From Acholeplasma laidlawii_A (GTDB taxonomy: Bacteria; Bacillota_I; Bacilli_A; Acholeplasmatales; Acholeplasmataceae), in NCBI RefSeq assembly GCF_030166555.2, contig NZ_CP126461.2: 64,000 bases of DNA; one strand, given 5' to 3'. Positions 33,196 to 41,679 of this stretch are shown here, one piece after another. A program made the translations under genes and the position numbers. Positions within the stretch are counted from its first letter, which is position 1; every line of letters starts with the position of its first letter. The notes under the pieces were generated by a model. It saw only the letters and a program-made list of their open reading frames with translations, did no database searches and was not told the origin of the DNA.

Positions 33196-33269
33196 CGCTT
33201 ATAAAATAGGAATACTTGAAAAACAATCGAATAAATTATGAGTAAACATTCATGTTGTTTTGTGACTGA

Positions 33270-33318
33270 TTTTAGATATGAAATTTACCTCTTTTTTGGA
33301 TAAAATTCATATCTAAAA
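33270..33318. repeat. Long imperfect inverted repeat upstream of recG
   Basis: TTTTAGATATGAAATTT (33270-33286) and AAAATTCATATCTAAAA (33302-33318) pair at 16 of 17 positions. No T run follows in either direction, so it is not a typical terminator. It could be an operator or a remnant of a small mobile repeat. Confidence 0.7.
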
Positions 33319-33350
33319 TATCTTACAATGATATGAACTTAAACTATACA

Positions 33351-33359
33351 TGTTATAAT
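33351..33359 (+). promoter_or_regulatory. Extended -10 promoter of recG (leaderless spacing)
   Basis: TGT-TATAAT, with TATAAT at 33354-33359. The recG ATG is at 33366, 6 bases after the -10, so transcription would start at or next to the start codon. Confidence 0.65.
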
Positions 33360-33365
33360 TTAGTT

Positions 33366-35315
33366 ATGATTAGAGATCTTAGTTTAATCCCTGGTGTGGG
33401 ACCTAAAAACTTAAAAACATTTAAGCGTCATGGTATATCAAATACCTATGATCTTGTAACTAATTTACCTAAGAAATATGAAAACTTTTCTCTGGTAGAT
33501 GTAGAAAATTTAAAGCACTTAGAAGAAGCTACCATCATTGGTATAATTAGTGCGCCTTTTTATACTGTAAAAAAGCGTGTTGTCTTAACAACGACAACAC
33601 TACTTGTACAAGATAAAGTGGTTAAGTTACTTATCTTTGGTAGAGACTACATTTCAAAAGAGTTCAATCTAAATGACATGGTCATAGTGAAGGGCAAATA
33701 TAATATCTTTAAAAATGAGATAAATGTTACATATATCTCAAAAAAAATAGATACACCCAATATTCAACCTATATATCAAATTGAACATATAAGTGACCGC
33801 AAAATTCAAAAAATGATTGAATATGTATTTTCAAATAACTTGGTAGATATATACGAAACACTACCAATCAAGTTTATTGAACATGAAAAACTTATGCATA
33901 GAAAAACTGCAGTTTTAACGATGCATTTTCCTAAAAATGAAACGGATTTAGAAATTGCTCAATATAGATTTAAAGTAGAAGAAGCATTTTTTCATCTCAT
34001 GAAATATCATCTAAGTATGCCACCTAAACAAAAAAGAACTCCACTTTCATATGATATCGATTGGGTTAAGGAGCAAATTAGTTTATTACCCTATCAAATG
34101 ACACTGGAACAACAAGAAGCCGTAAATGATTGTTTTAGAGATTTTAAAAGTGATTACTCGATGTACCGATTAATTCAAGGTGATGTTGGTACGGGTAAAA
34201 CATTTGTCACTTTTATCGCTGCACTGGGTGCAATATCTGCAGGATATCAAGTAGCCTTTTTAGCACCAACAGAAATTTTAGCAAGACAACATTTTGAAAA
34301 CTTCAACAAACATTTTTGTCATATACCAAGTGCATTACTTACATCCTCATTAAAGGATAAGAAAGAAACGATGAATCGTTTAAATTCAAATGATGTGAGT
34401 ATCGTTTTTGGTACCCATATCCTAAGTTCAGAATCCGTTATCTTCGACAAACTTGGATTAGTTGTGATTGATGAACAACATAAATTTGGTGTTGAAACGA
34501 GAGAAAACTTAATTAAAAAAAGCGTTACAGGAGATACAATTTATCTTTCTGCAACACCGATCCCAAGAAGTTTATCACTGACATATTTTGGTAGTTTAGA
34601 AGTATCTAATATTAAACAAAAGCCAGTAAATACAACACCAATTGAATCTTACCTATTAGATGACAAAGATATCTCTAAAATTATTGCAGCACTCAAGGTT
34701 GCAGGGCAAAACAATGAACAAAGTTTTATTGTAGTGCCTGCAATTTCAGAAGGGAATAAATCCCATTCCATACACAGTGTATTTTCAATTTTAGAGCCTC
34801 ACTTTAACCCGGATGACTTCTATGTCATTCATGGACAGTTAAAATATGAAGAAATTGAACTTATTATGGATAGATTTATGCAAAACCCTAAAGGTATATT
34901 GCTATCAACAACCATTATTGAAGTTGGTATCGATGTTAAAAATGCCAGTACAATCATCATTATGGGTGCAGATAACTTTGGGTTATCTCAACTACACCAA
35001 TTAAGAGGACGTGTTGGTAGAGGTTCTATTCCGGGTAAATGCTATTTTGTAAGTTCGAAAAAAGATGTTGAAAGACTAAACTTTTTACTAGAAACAACCG
35101 ATGGATTCTTACTTAGTCAATATGACTTAAAACTTCGTGGACCCGGTGTTTTTTCATCGATTATTCAAAGTGGTTACACAAGGTTTGAATATCTAGATTT
35201 AAATACAGATTTAAAACTTTTACAAGGCATTGTAAAAGATGTAAAGTATTATGTAGAACACATTGAAAAATATCCGTATTTGAAAAAACGAATTTTCAAA
35301 TCGAACGTGATATAA
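33366..35315 (+). CDS. recG: ATP-dependent DNA helicase RecG
   Basis: About 649 residues from ATG 33366. The frame opens at 33333, but that start lies upstream of the promoter. The natural N-terminus is MIRDLSLIPGVGPKNLKTFKRHGI. After the wedge/OB domain come the helicase motifs: Walker A GDVGTGKTF, LAPTEILARQHFENF, the DEQH box in VVIDEQHKFG, LSATPIPRS, and HQLRGRVGRG. It remodels stalled forks. There is no ribosome site before the ATG, which fits a leaderless message. Confidence 0.94.
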   Translation: MIRDLSLIPGVGPKNLKTFKRHGISNTYDLVTNLPKKYENFSLVDVENLKHLEEATIIGIISAPFYTVKKRVVLTTTTLLVQDKVVKLLIFGRDYISKEFNLNDMVIVKGKYNIFKNEINVTYISKKIDTPNIQPIYQIEHISDRKIQKMIEYVFSNNLVDIYETLPIKFIEHEKLMHRKTAVLTMHFPKNETDLEIAQYRFKVEEAFFHLMKYHLSMPPKQKRTPLSYDIDWVKEQISLLPYQMTLEQQEAVNDCFRDFKSDYSMYRLIQGDVGTGKTFVTFIAALGAISAGYQVAFLAPTEILARQHFENFNKHFCHIPSALLTSSLKDKKETMNRLNSNDVSIVFGTHILSSESVIFDKLGLVVIDEQHKFGVETRENLIKKSVTGDTIYLSATPIPRSLSLTYFGSLEVSNIKQKPVNTTPIESYLLDDKDISKIIAALKVAGQNNEQSFIVVPAISEGNKSHSIHSVFSILEPHFNPDDFYVIHGQLKYEEIELIMDRFMQNPKGILLSTTIIEVGIDVKNASTIIIMGADNFGLSQLHQLRGRVGRGSIPGKCYFVSSKKDVERLNFLLETTDGFLLSQYDLKLRGPGVFSSIIQSGYTRFEYLDLNTDLKLLQGIVKDVKYYVEHIEKYPYLKKRIFKSNVI

Positions 35316-35316
35316 T
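35308..35316 (+). promoter_or_regulatory. Extended -10 promoter of plsX-rnc-dnaD-nth, overlapping the recG stop
   Basis: TGA-TATAAT, with the recG TAA (35313-35315) inside the hexamer. The start would be near 35323. Confidence 0.6.
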
Positions 35317-35352
35317 CAATATAGTAATGCTTTATAAGGGATGATTTAATTT

Positions 35353-36357
35353 ATGATAAAACTAGCAATTGATGGTATGGGTGGCGACAACGCACCTAAA
35401 GAAATAGTAGAGGGCTCTATTTTAGCTTTAAAGCAATTTGACGACATTGAACTTACTATTTTTGGTGATGTTGACCAAATGAAACCATATTTAATTGAAC
35501 ATCCAAGATTAAAGGTAGTTCATACACCTAAATATTTTGATATGGGTGTAAAAGATATTGGAAGACATACCTTAAGAGATGATAAAGATACATCAATGTT
35601 AATGGCGATTAATCATGTAAAAGAAGGTTTAGCGGATGGTGTGGTATCCAGTGGACCTACACAAGCGCTTATTTTCGCATCGTTTTTTATGATTCGTCCA
35701 ATGAAAGAAATGAAACGTGTAGCAATTGCACCGATGGTACCAACCGTGATTGGAAAACCTACAATCTTACTGGATGCAGGTGGAAATATTTATGCGAAAG
35801 CTGAACATCTTTTAGACTTTGCAATATTTTCAACAATTGCTTTAAAAGAAGTATATGGCGTTAAATCCCCTAAAGTTGGATTGATTAATATTGGAACAGA
35901 ACCTGGTAAAGGTAGAGATATTGATAAAGAAACTTATGAGTTATTAAGTAAGCATCCACTTATTGATTTTTATGGTAATTTAGAGCCTAAAGAAATCTTA
36001 ACATCTGATGCACAGATCTTACTTTCTGACGGTTTTACTGCAAACATCGTCATGAAAACCATGGAAGGTACAGCAAGTGCCTTAGGTAAAATTCTAAAAA
36101 GAGAAATTAAAGCAAGCTTCTGGGGTAAACTCGCAGCAGTTTTATTCTTGAAAAAACCATTAAAGAGATTTAAACAATCGATGTCTGCTGATGAAGTTGG
36201 TGGTGCATTAATTGCAGGGCTTGATAAAGTTGTAGTTAAGGCACACGGTTCTAGCGAAGCTTACGCATTTATGAATGCGATTAGACAAGCTAAAACAATG
36301 GTTTCACATGACGTGATTGGTAAAGTAAAAAGCGTATTGAGGGGTCAAGATGAATGA
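35353..36357 (+). CDS. plsX: Phosphate acyltransferase PlsX
   Basis: 334 residues, the normal length. It makes acyl-phosphate from acyl-ACP for phospholipid synthesis. It opens MIKLAIDGMGGDNAPKEIVEG and contains GPTQALIFASFFMIRPM and GFTANIVMKTMEGTASAL. It heads plsX-rnc-dnaD-nth. In Bacillus fab genes and acpP sit between plsX and rnc; here they are absent and acpP lies at 52618. AAGGGATGA is the ribosome site. Confidence 0.95.
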   Translation: MIKLAIDGMGGDNAPKEIVEGSILALKQFDDIELTIFGDVDQMKPYLIEHPRLKVVHTPKYFDMGVKDIGRHTLRDDKDTSMLMAINHVKEGLADGVVSSGPTQALIFASFFMIRPMKEMKRVAIAPMVPTVIGKPTILLDAGGNIYAKAEHLLDFAIFSTIALKEVYGVKSPKVGLINIGTEPGKGRDIDKETYELLSKHPLIDFYGNLEPKEILTSDAQILLSDGFTANIVMKTMEGTASALGKILKREIKASFWGKLAAVLFLKKPLKRFKQSMSADEVGGALIAGLDKVVVKAHGSSEAYAFMNAIRQAKTMVSHDVIGKVKSVLRGQDE

Positions 36358-37009
36358 TTTATTGAAACAACTTAATATTGAAACTAAACATATAGATTTA
36401 TACCTTCAAGCATTAACGCATACATCTTATGCACATGAAAACCAAACAGAACATAATGAACGACTAGAGTTTTTAGGTGATGCAGTGATTGAATTAATGA
36501 TGAGTACATACCTATTTACTCATGATCAATCCAATCAAGGTGTTTTAACTAAAAGACGTGCTCAAGCGGTTCGTGAGGAGGCACTTGTTTTGTATGCAGA
36601 AAAAATGGATTTAGAATCCAAGATGCGTTTAGGTAATGGTGAACAAACAGCAAAACCAAGTATGATCGCAGATGCATTTGAAGCTTTTTTTGGTGCGTTA
36701 TATATGGATCAAGGTTTTAATAAGACTTATGAAATATTTAACGAGGTAGTTATACCACACCTAAACTTAGTTGAACATATTAAAGACTATAAAACTCAAC
36801 TTCAAGAATTTATTCAACTCGAAAGAAAGAGTTTGTCTTATAAAACAGTTAAAGTGGGTGGACCATCACATCGCCCAACATTTAGGTCTGAAGTATTTTT
36901 AGAAAATAGTATTATGTTGGGAACAGGACAAGGTGGTTCAACTAAAGAGGCTGAACAAAATGCTGCAAAAGAAGCATTAAGTAAAGTAGTAAAGGAGCGT
37001 AGTTTATGA
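36350..37009 (+). CDS. rnc: Ribonuclease III
   Basis: 219 residues. The catalytic block is NERLEFLGDAVIELMMS, with further acidic residues in ADAFEAFFGALYMD. The C-terminal double-strand RNA-binding domain (about 145-215) ends GGSTKEAEQNAAKEALSKV. It cuts double-stranded rRNA precursors and structured mRNA. It overlaps plsX by 8 bases and the next gene by 4. Confidence 0.96.
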   Translation: MNDLLKQLNIETKHIDLYLQALTHTSYAHENQTEHNERLEFLGDAVIELMMSTYLFTHDQSNQGVLTKRRAQAVREEALVLYAEKMDLESKMRLGNGEQTAKPSMIADAFEAFFGALYMDQGFNKTYEIFNEVVIPHLNLVEHIKDYKTQLQEFIQLERKSLSYKTVKVGGPSHRPTFRSEVFLENSIMLGTGQGGSTKEAEQNAAKEALSKVVKERSL

Positions 37010-37617
37010 TTAGAAAATTATATGAAGAACATTTTTTAGAAATTGATGCACTATTAACTAAAGAATGTAAGCGACTTAAATTAAGTCCTAATGAAGTGGT
37101 TGTCTTAAAAACATTATTTCAAAACTACAAAAAACGCACCTTTTCTATATTAAGTATTACAAGAAAAATTGAACTTTCAAGTAATGATGTTGGAAAGTGT
37201 GTAGATAAACTTATTAACAAAGGTTTTATATCTTTAGGATTAGAAACTAGAAATGATAAAGAAGTTGAAGTGTTTGACTTGTCAGGTACGTTTGATAAAA
37301 TCACAGAACTTTATGAATCTGACATGGAAGCTATCAAACGTGAACGTTATGAAACACAAATTTCACATGCAATCGAACTTTTAGAAAAACACTTAGGTAA
37401 GGCATTATCTAGTTTAGAACTTGATATAGTACGCTCATGGTATGACGAATCTTTATATACGCATGATGCAATTATTTCTAAAATTGAAGAAATAGGACCA
37501 TCTGGAAAGTTTTCACTTAAGTTTTTAGAAAGAACATTAAATAGAGAAAAATATATTGCAGAACCACTTGATGATGAAGCAGAACGTGCTATTGATGAAA
37601 TATTTAAGGCTATCTAA
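37006..37617 (+). CDS. dnaD: DnaD-domain primosomal protein
   Basis: 203 residues. An N-terminal winged-helix region (about 15-95) is followed by the DnaD C-domain (about 110-190), with the family-like LEKHLGKALSSLELDIVRSWYDESLYTHDAI. It takes part in primosome loading at origins and restart sites. Its place directly before nth is conserved in Firmicutes. It overlaps rnc by 4 bases (ATGA). Confidence 0.85.
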   Translation: MIRKLYEEHFLEIDALLTKECKRLKLSPNEVVVLKTLFQNYKKRTFSILSITRKIELSSNDVGKCVDKLINKGFISLGLETRNDKEVEVFDLSGTFDKITELYESDMEAIKRERYETQISHAIELLEKHLGKALSSLELDIVRSWYDESLYTHDAIISKIEEIGPSGKFSLKFLERTLNREKYIAEPLDDEAERAIDEIFKAI

Positions 37618-38261
37618 TGACTAAAAGTCAACGTATATTTTTTAGTCACTATTTAGAAGAACTTTTCCCAGATGCAAAAGCAGAATTAGATTTCACAAAT
37701 AACTTTGAACTCATTGTTGCGGTTGTACTATCTGCCCAAACAACAGACATCGCGGTCAACAAAGTCACAAAGGATTTATTTAAGAAATATCCGACTCCAA
37801 ATGATCTGATGCATGCAGATGTTGAAGATGTTATGGAAACAATTAAAACAATCGGCTTATATAAAACAAAAGCAAGAAACATCATCGGTCTTGCTAAAAG
37901 ATTAGTTGAAGATTATGGCGGACTTGTACCAAGTGAACGAAAAGATTTAGAATCATTACCAGGTGTTGGTAGAAAGACAGCTAATGTTGTATTATCTAAC
38001 GCATTTGGTATACCAGCACTTGCAGTAGATACGCATATCTTAAGAATTTCTAAAAGACTAGGGCTTGCAGACGAAACAGATGATGTACTCGAAGTTGAAA
38101 TGAAATTAAACAATCAATTTCCTAAAGAACTGTGGCATAAACTTCATCATCAACTTATCTTTTTCGGACGATATCATTGTATTGCTAGAAAACCTAATTG
38201 TGATACGTGTAAGATGCAAGATATTTGCCCGTACTTTAAAAATGTAATTTCTAAACAATAA
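37617..38261 (+). CDS. nth: Endonuclease III
   Basis: 214 residues of the base-excision glycosylase and AP lyase for oxidised pyrimidines. The helix-hairpin-helix is SLPGVGRKTANVVL with the catalytic lysine; the aspartate is in AVDTHILRISKRLGL. The C-terminal cysteines CIARKPNCDTCKMQDIC (spacing 6-2-5) hold a 4Fe-4S cluster. It shares its first base with the dnaD stop. A terminator follows. Confidence 0.96.
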   Translation: MTKSQRIFFSHYLEELFPDAKAELDFTNNFELIVAVVLSAQTTDIAVNKVTKDLFKKYPTPNDLMHADVEDVMETIKTIGLYKTKARNIIGLAKRLVEDYGGLVPSERKDLESLPGVGRKTANVVLSNAFGIPALAVDTHILRISKRLGLADETDDVLEVEMKLNNQFPKELWHKLHHQLIFFGRYHCIARKPNCDTCKMQDICPYFKNVISKQ

Positions 38262-38284
38262 AAAATCTCAAATAATAAAAAAAT

Positions 38285-38320
38285 AATCTACATTTTTCTT
38301 TTAAAAGATGTAGATTTTTA
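38285..38320 (+). terminator. Terminator after nth
   Basis: AATCTACAT (38285-38293) pairs with ATGTAGATT (38308-38316), then T's. Confidence 0.8.
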
Positions 38321-38333
38321 TTATAGTAAACAC

Positions 38334-38339
38334 TATAAT
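38334..38339 (+). promoter_or_regulatory. -10 of the HTH/TPR regulator gene
   Basis: TATAAT, about 24 bases before the ATG; no TGn and only A/T-rich sequence at -35. Confidence 0.4.
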
Positions 38340-38362
38340 CAAGCCAAAAAGGAAGGTTTACA

Positions 38363-39592
38363 ATGTATATAAATTTGGGATACTTACGAGGGCAGATAAG
38401 ACTACGAAACCCAGAGATAACAAACAATAGTGACAACATAGGTTCTATGTTAAAACACCACCGGTTAAAACTTAATTTGACGCTTGAAGATAGTTCCGAT
38501 GGTATTTGTAGTGTGAGTTATTTATCTAAAATAGAAAACAGTCTAATTAGACCAAGTGAAAAATACATACTACAACTGGAAGAAAGATATAATACTAAAT
38601 TCTTTAACGTAGGCAATCAACAAAATGAGTTACTACATCAACTCATAGAAAATATATTCCATAATCAAGAGGAAGTAATAGATGAAAGATTATTTACGGA
38701 AGATAACTATCAATCTAAATTAAACAAAACAGGTTATTTGATCAGTCAAAATAAATTTTTAGAAGCTAAAATAAACCACCAAGAACTTAATCCTTATATT
38801 AAAAATTTAAATGGCATTGAACTCAAATTTTATATATTTCTAACATCTAAACTACTTAGTTTTGAAGGTAGACTAAAGGATGCTTTTTCTGTATTAAATA
38901 TAGAAACAAATCATTATCAACTACTACACCTAGATATCTTAATAGCATGTGAAAGAATTTATCTTGCGACTAAAATGAATCATCATCCATATATCGTGCT
39001 TACCTATGAATCATTAATTGATCAATGTATAGAAAATGAATTTTATCATAAAGTACATGAACTAAAATATTACTATCTAACATACATGGTTCAATTCATT
39101 AATGAACAGATTCTTAATGAATTATTGGATAAATCTAAAAACCTAAAACCTTATCAAAAAGCGTTTGTAAAATCTAAATATCACTTTATCAATATGGACT
39201 ATGAACTAGCTATAGAAACACTTAATAGTGAACCTCTAATCAGCTTAGAGGCACATGAATTAAAACTTCTTATTCTAAACAGAATAAACCAAACTAACGT
39301 GATGAAGGATACACTCAATTCATTCCCTAAATTCGAGAATAAGCAGCTTAAACTAATACATACATATTTAGTTCTTAAATATTCTAAAGCGCCTAATATT
39401 GAGTCATTAGTTCAATACATACTTACAGAGGTTTTAAAATCAAATGACTTACCAGATGACATCTTATATTTAAATTTCTGGTACGAAGAAGGGTTACAGT
39501 GTTTAAAGAAAGTAGGCTATTATAAAGACGCAACCAAGTTAGGTAGATTAATTTTTAGAAAAATTAAAGATTTGACGACTATTTTTGATTAA
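38363..39592 (+). CDS. XRE-type HTH regulator with a TPR-like helical domain
   Basis: 409 residues. The DNA-binding domain (about 28-80) is IGSMLKHHRLKLNLTLEDSS, then VSYLSKIENSLIRPSEKYILQLEERY. The remaining 320 residues are helical and TPR-like, as in Rgg/PlcR-type (RRNPP) peptide-responsive regulators. AAGGAAGG lies upstream of the start. It is followed by a 15-codon ORF and an ABC exporter pair on the same strand, which it may control. No effector can be named from sequence. Confidence 0.75.
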   Translation: MYINLGYLRGQIRLRNPEITNNSDNIGSMLKHHRLKLNLTLEDSSDGICSVSYLSKIENSLIRPSEKYILQLEERYNTKFFNVGNQQNELLHQLIENIFHNQEEVIDERLFTEDNYQSKLNKTGYLISQNKFLEAKINHQELNPYIKNLNGIELKFYIFLTSKLLSFEGRLKDAFSVLNIETNHYQLLHLDILIACERIYLATKMNHHPYIVLTYESLIDQCIENEFYHKVHELKYYYLTYMVQFINEQILNELLDKSKNLKPYQKAFVKSKYHFINMDYELAIETLNSEPLISLEAHELKLLILNRINQTNVMKDTLNSFPKFENKQLKLIHTYLVLKYSKAPNIESLVQYILTEVLKSNDLPDDILYLNFWYEEGLQCLKKVGYYKDATKLGRLIFRKIKDLTTIFD

Positions 39593-39606
39593 TTAATTAA
39601 ATAATG

Positions 39607-39615
39607 TGATACACT
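39607..39615 (+). promoter_or_regulatory. Extended -10 promoter of the ABC exporter leader
   Basis: TGA-TACACT, with TTGATT 19 bases upstream. The start would be near 39622. TATAAA at 39615-39620 is an alternative. Confidence 0.5.
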
Positions 39616-39658
39616 ATAAATAGTTTAATAAACTAAAAAAGATGAGTGGGAGGTTTAC

Positions 39659-39706
39659 ATGGTTATAAAAAAATGTACACTATTCATTATAGGTAACAAT
39701 AAGTAA
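39659..39706 (+). CDS. 15-residue leader peptide (MVIKKCTLFIIGNNK)
   Basis: ATG 39659 to TAA 39704-39706. GGGAGG (39648-39653) is a strong ribosome site 5 bases upstream. The peptide is a basic start plus a short hydrophobic stretch with no runs of one amino acid, so it would sense ribosome-acting compounds rather than amino-acid supply. Because it follows an RRNPP-like regulator, a signalling peptide is the alternative reading. Confidence 0.65.
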   Translation: MVIKKCTLFIIGNNK

Positions 39707-39792
39707 TTTATTTGTAGGACTTATAATGAAGGCTTATTTATTTATCAAATACCCTTCATTCAGATATAAAAGCTTTTTTTATATGTATCTTT

Positions 39793-39815
39793 AAGAGGGG
39801 AAACCCTCTTTTTAT
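39793..39815 (+). terminator. Terminator in the ABC exporter leader
   Basis: AAGAGGG (39793-39799), loop GAAA, CCCTCTT (39804-39810), then T's. It lies 34 bases before the exporter ATG, so it must be passed for exporter expression. Confidence 0.88.
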
Positions 39816-39848
39816 TATCTAAAAAACACGACGAACAAGGAGAACATC

Positions 39849-41678
39849 ATGAAATTTAAATCCCTTATGAAACTAGCCAAAGGACACTTGTGGGGCTATA
39901 TTATCTTAATTATATTAACGATATTCCATCGCTTCTCATACTCCTATGTGCCTTTATTCACTCAATATATTATTCGTACTTTAACACTTCGTTTAAGTAC
40001 TGACCCATTACCGCCTGATTTACAAACTGTGAATTTACCATCATTTGTAGTAAACTTCTTTGAATCTGGTGAAACGATTTTAATGATCGTGTTTTATGTT
40101 GCGATTACACTAGTTTTCTATCAAGCATTTAGATATTTGATGATGTATTTTGAATTAAGTTTACGTGGTCGTATTCAAGAAAGTATTTCTAAAAAATTAC
40201 GTAATAGATTATATGATCACATTCAAAACTTAAGTTATAAATATCACAATAATGCAGATAGTGGTGACTTAATACAAAGAGTTACATCAGACGTTGAAAC
40301 TACAACAGGTTTTGTTGTATTACAGTTTATGCAACTCATTGGACTATTCGCATCACTATTTAGTGGTGTATTCCAAATGTATCATATTAATACCACCATT
40401 ATGTGGGTGTGTTTAGCAGTTATTCCTGTTTATGCCATCTCATCTATTTTCTACTTTACGAGAATTGAAAAAATATTTGAAAAAGTTGAACATGATGAAT
40501 CAGAGATGATGACAGTCATTCAAGAAAACGTTAGTGCTTCTAAAGTTGTTAAAGCATTTGCTAATGAACCATTTGAATTAGAAAAAATGGAAAAGAAGAA
40601 TAAGCAATACACCAACAGCAATATCCGTGCAAACAAAGTAGTAGCGATATATTGGGGAAGTATGGACTTTATCTCAATGGCACAATATGCACTTGTTACT
40701 GTATTAGCAATCCACTTTGTAAGAACTGGTGAAATGGATGGTGCAAGTTTTGCTGCATCATTAATGCTTATTGGCTTATTAGTATGGCCAATCCGTGGTC
40801 TGGGTCGATTAATTAATGAATTTACTAAAGCTTTTGTTGCAATTGGCCGTATCAATCATATATTTGAAGAAAAAACGGAATATGAACAAGACGGTACTTT
40901 AGAACCAGAAATTAAAGGTCATATTATCTTTAATGATGTAAGTTTTAAATTTGATGACGATACTAACTATCTATTAAAAAATATTTCATTTGAAATTAAA
41001 CCAGGTGAAACTGTTGCGATTATAGGAAAAACTGGTAGCGGTAAAACAACAGTAATTAACTTGTTAATGCGTATGTATGAATATGAAGGGTCCATCACAA
41101 TCGATGGTGTTGAGTTGAGAGATATTAAAAAACAACACATGAGAAAATCAATTGGTGCAGTGCTTCAAGATCCATTCCTCTATTCTAGAACGGTATATGA
41201 AAATATATCGATTACTAACAAAACAGCAAGTAAAGATAAAATTATTACAGCAGCACAAACAGCAGCACTTCAAAATGATATTCACACCTTTAAAAACGGT
41301 TATGAAACGATGGTTGGAGAAAAAGGTACTACCCTATCTGGTGGACAAAAACAAAGAGTTGCGATTGCGCGTGTACTAGTAAGTGATAAACCAATACTTA
41401 TCTTTGATGATGCACTTTCTGCTGTAGATAACAAAACAGATATGATGATTCGTGGAGCTTTAAGTCAAAAAGAACATCAATCAACAAATATCATTATTAC
41501 ACACCGTATCACTACAGCCAAAGAAGCGCATAAGATTATTGTCATTAATAATGGACAAATTGAAGACATCGGTACACATAAAGAACTCGCACATAAAGAT
41601 GGTCTTTATAATAAACTATGGGGTATTCAAGGTAAACTTGAACAAGAATTCCTAGACTTAATTGAGGAGGGTGCTTAA
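39849..41678 (+). CDS. ABC multidrug exporter half-transporter, degenerate-site subunit (BmrC/YheI-like)
   Basis: 609 residues: six membrane helices in the first 320, then the ATPase domain with Walker A GKTGSGKTT near 393, signature LSGGQKQRVAIAR and Walker B ILIFDDALSAVD. The residue after the Walker B aspartate is Asp, not the catalytic Glu. That is typical of the degenerate site in heterodimers of the BmrCD/LmrCD/YheIH type. AAGGAG precedes the start. The partner gene begins 1 base after its stop. Confidence 0.9.
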   Translation: MKFKSLMKLAKGHLWGYIILIILTIFHRFSYSYVPLFTQYIIRTLTLRLSTDPLPPDLQTVNLPSFVVNFFESGETILMIVFYVAITLVFYQAFRYLMMYFELSLRGRIQESISKKLRNRLYDHIQNLSYKYHNNADSGDLIQRVTSDVETTTGFVVLQFMQLIGLFASLFSGVFQMYHINTTIMWVCLAVIPVYAISSIFYFTRIEKIFEKVEHDESEMMTVIQENVSASKVVKAFANEPFELEKMEKKNKQYTNSNIRANKVVAIYWGSMDFISMAQYALVTVLAIHFVRTGEMDGASFAASLMLIGLLVWPIRGLGRLINEFTKAFVAIGRINHIFEEKTEYEQDGTLEPEIKGHIIFNDVSFKFDDDTNYLLKNISFEIKPGETVAIIGKTGSGKTTVINLLMRMYEYEGSITIDGVELRDIKKQHMRKSIGAVLQDPFLYSRTVYENISITNKTASKDKIITAAQTAALQNDIHTFKNGYETMVGEKGTTLSGGQKQRVAIARVLVSDKPILIFDDALSAVDNKTDMMIRGALSQKEHQSTNIIITHRITTAKEAHKIIVINNGQIEDIGTHKELAHKDGLYNKLWGIQGKLEQEFLDLIEEGA

Positions 41679-41679
41679 G

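Larger units (their letters stand above)
32915..33365. other. Gene-poor interval between mvaS and recG
   Basis: About 450 bases without a large gene. It holds a bidirectional terminator (32922-32952), a 21-codon minus-strand gene (32998-33063), that gene's candidate promoter near 33190, a long imperfect inverted repeat (33270-33318) and the recG promoter (33351-33359). No tRNA or other known RNA was recognised. Confidence 0.7.
39622..39815 (+). promoter_or_regulatory. Attenuator-like leader of the ABC exporter operon
   Basis: The leader encodes a 15-residue peptide and segments with exclusive pairings. 1:2 is TTCATTAT (39683-39690, inside the peptide gene) with ATAATGAA (39723-39730). 2:3 is AATGAAGG (39725-39732) with CCTTCATT (39753-39760). 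3:4 is CCCTTC (39752-39757) with GAGGGG (39795-39800, one wobble). 4:5 is the terminator. An A/T hairpin lies at 39764-39784. The arrangement resembles ribosome-mediated attenuators of drug exporters such as BmrB-bmrCD. Confidence 0.65.

Noticed and set aside
33333..33365. N-terminal extension of recG from ATG 33333
   Set aside because: It lies upstream of the TGTTATAAT promoter, lacks a ribosome site and adds residues not typical of RecG.
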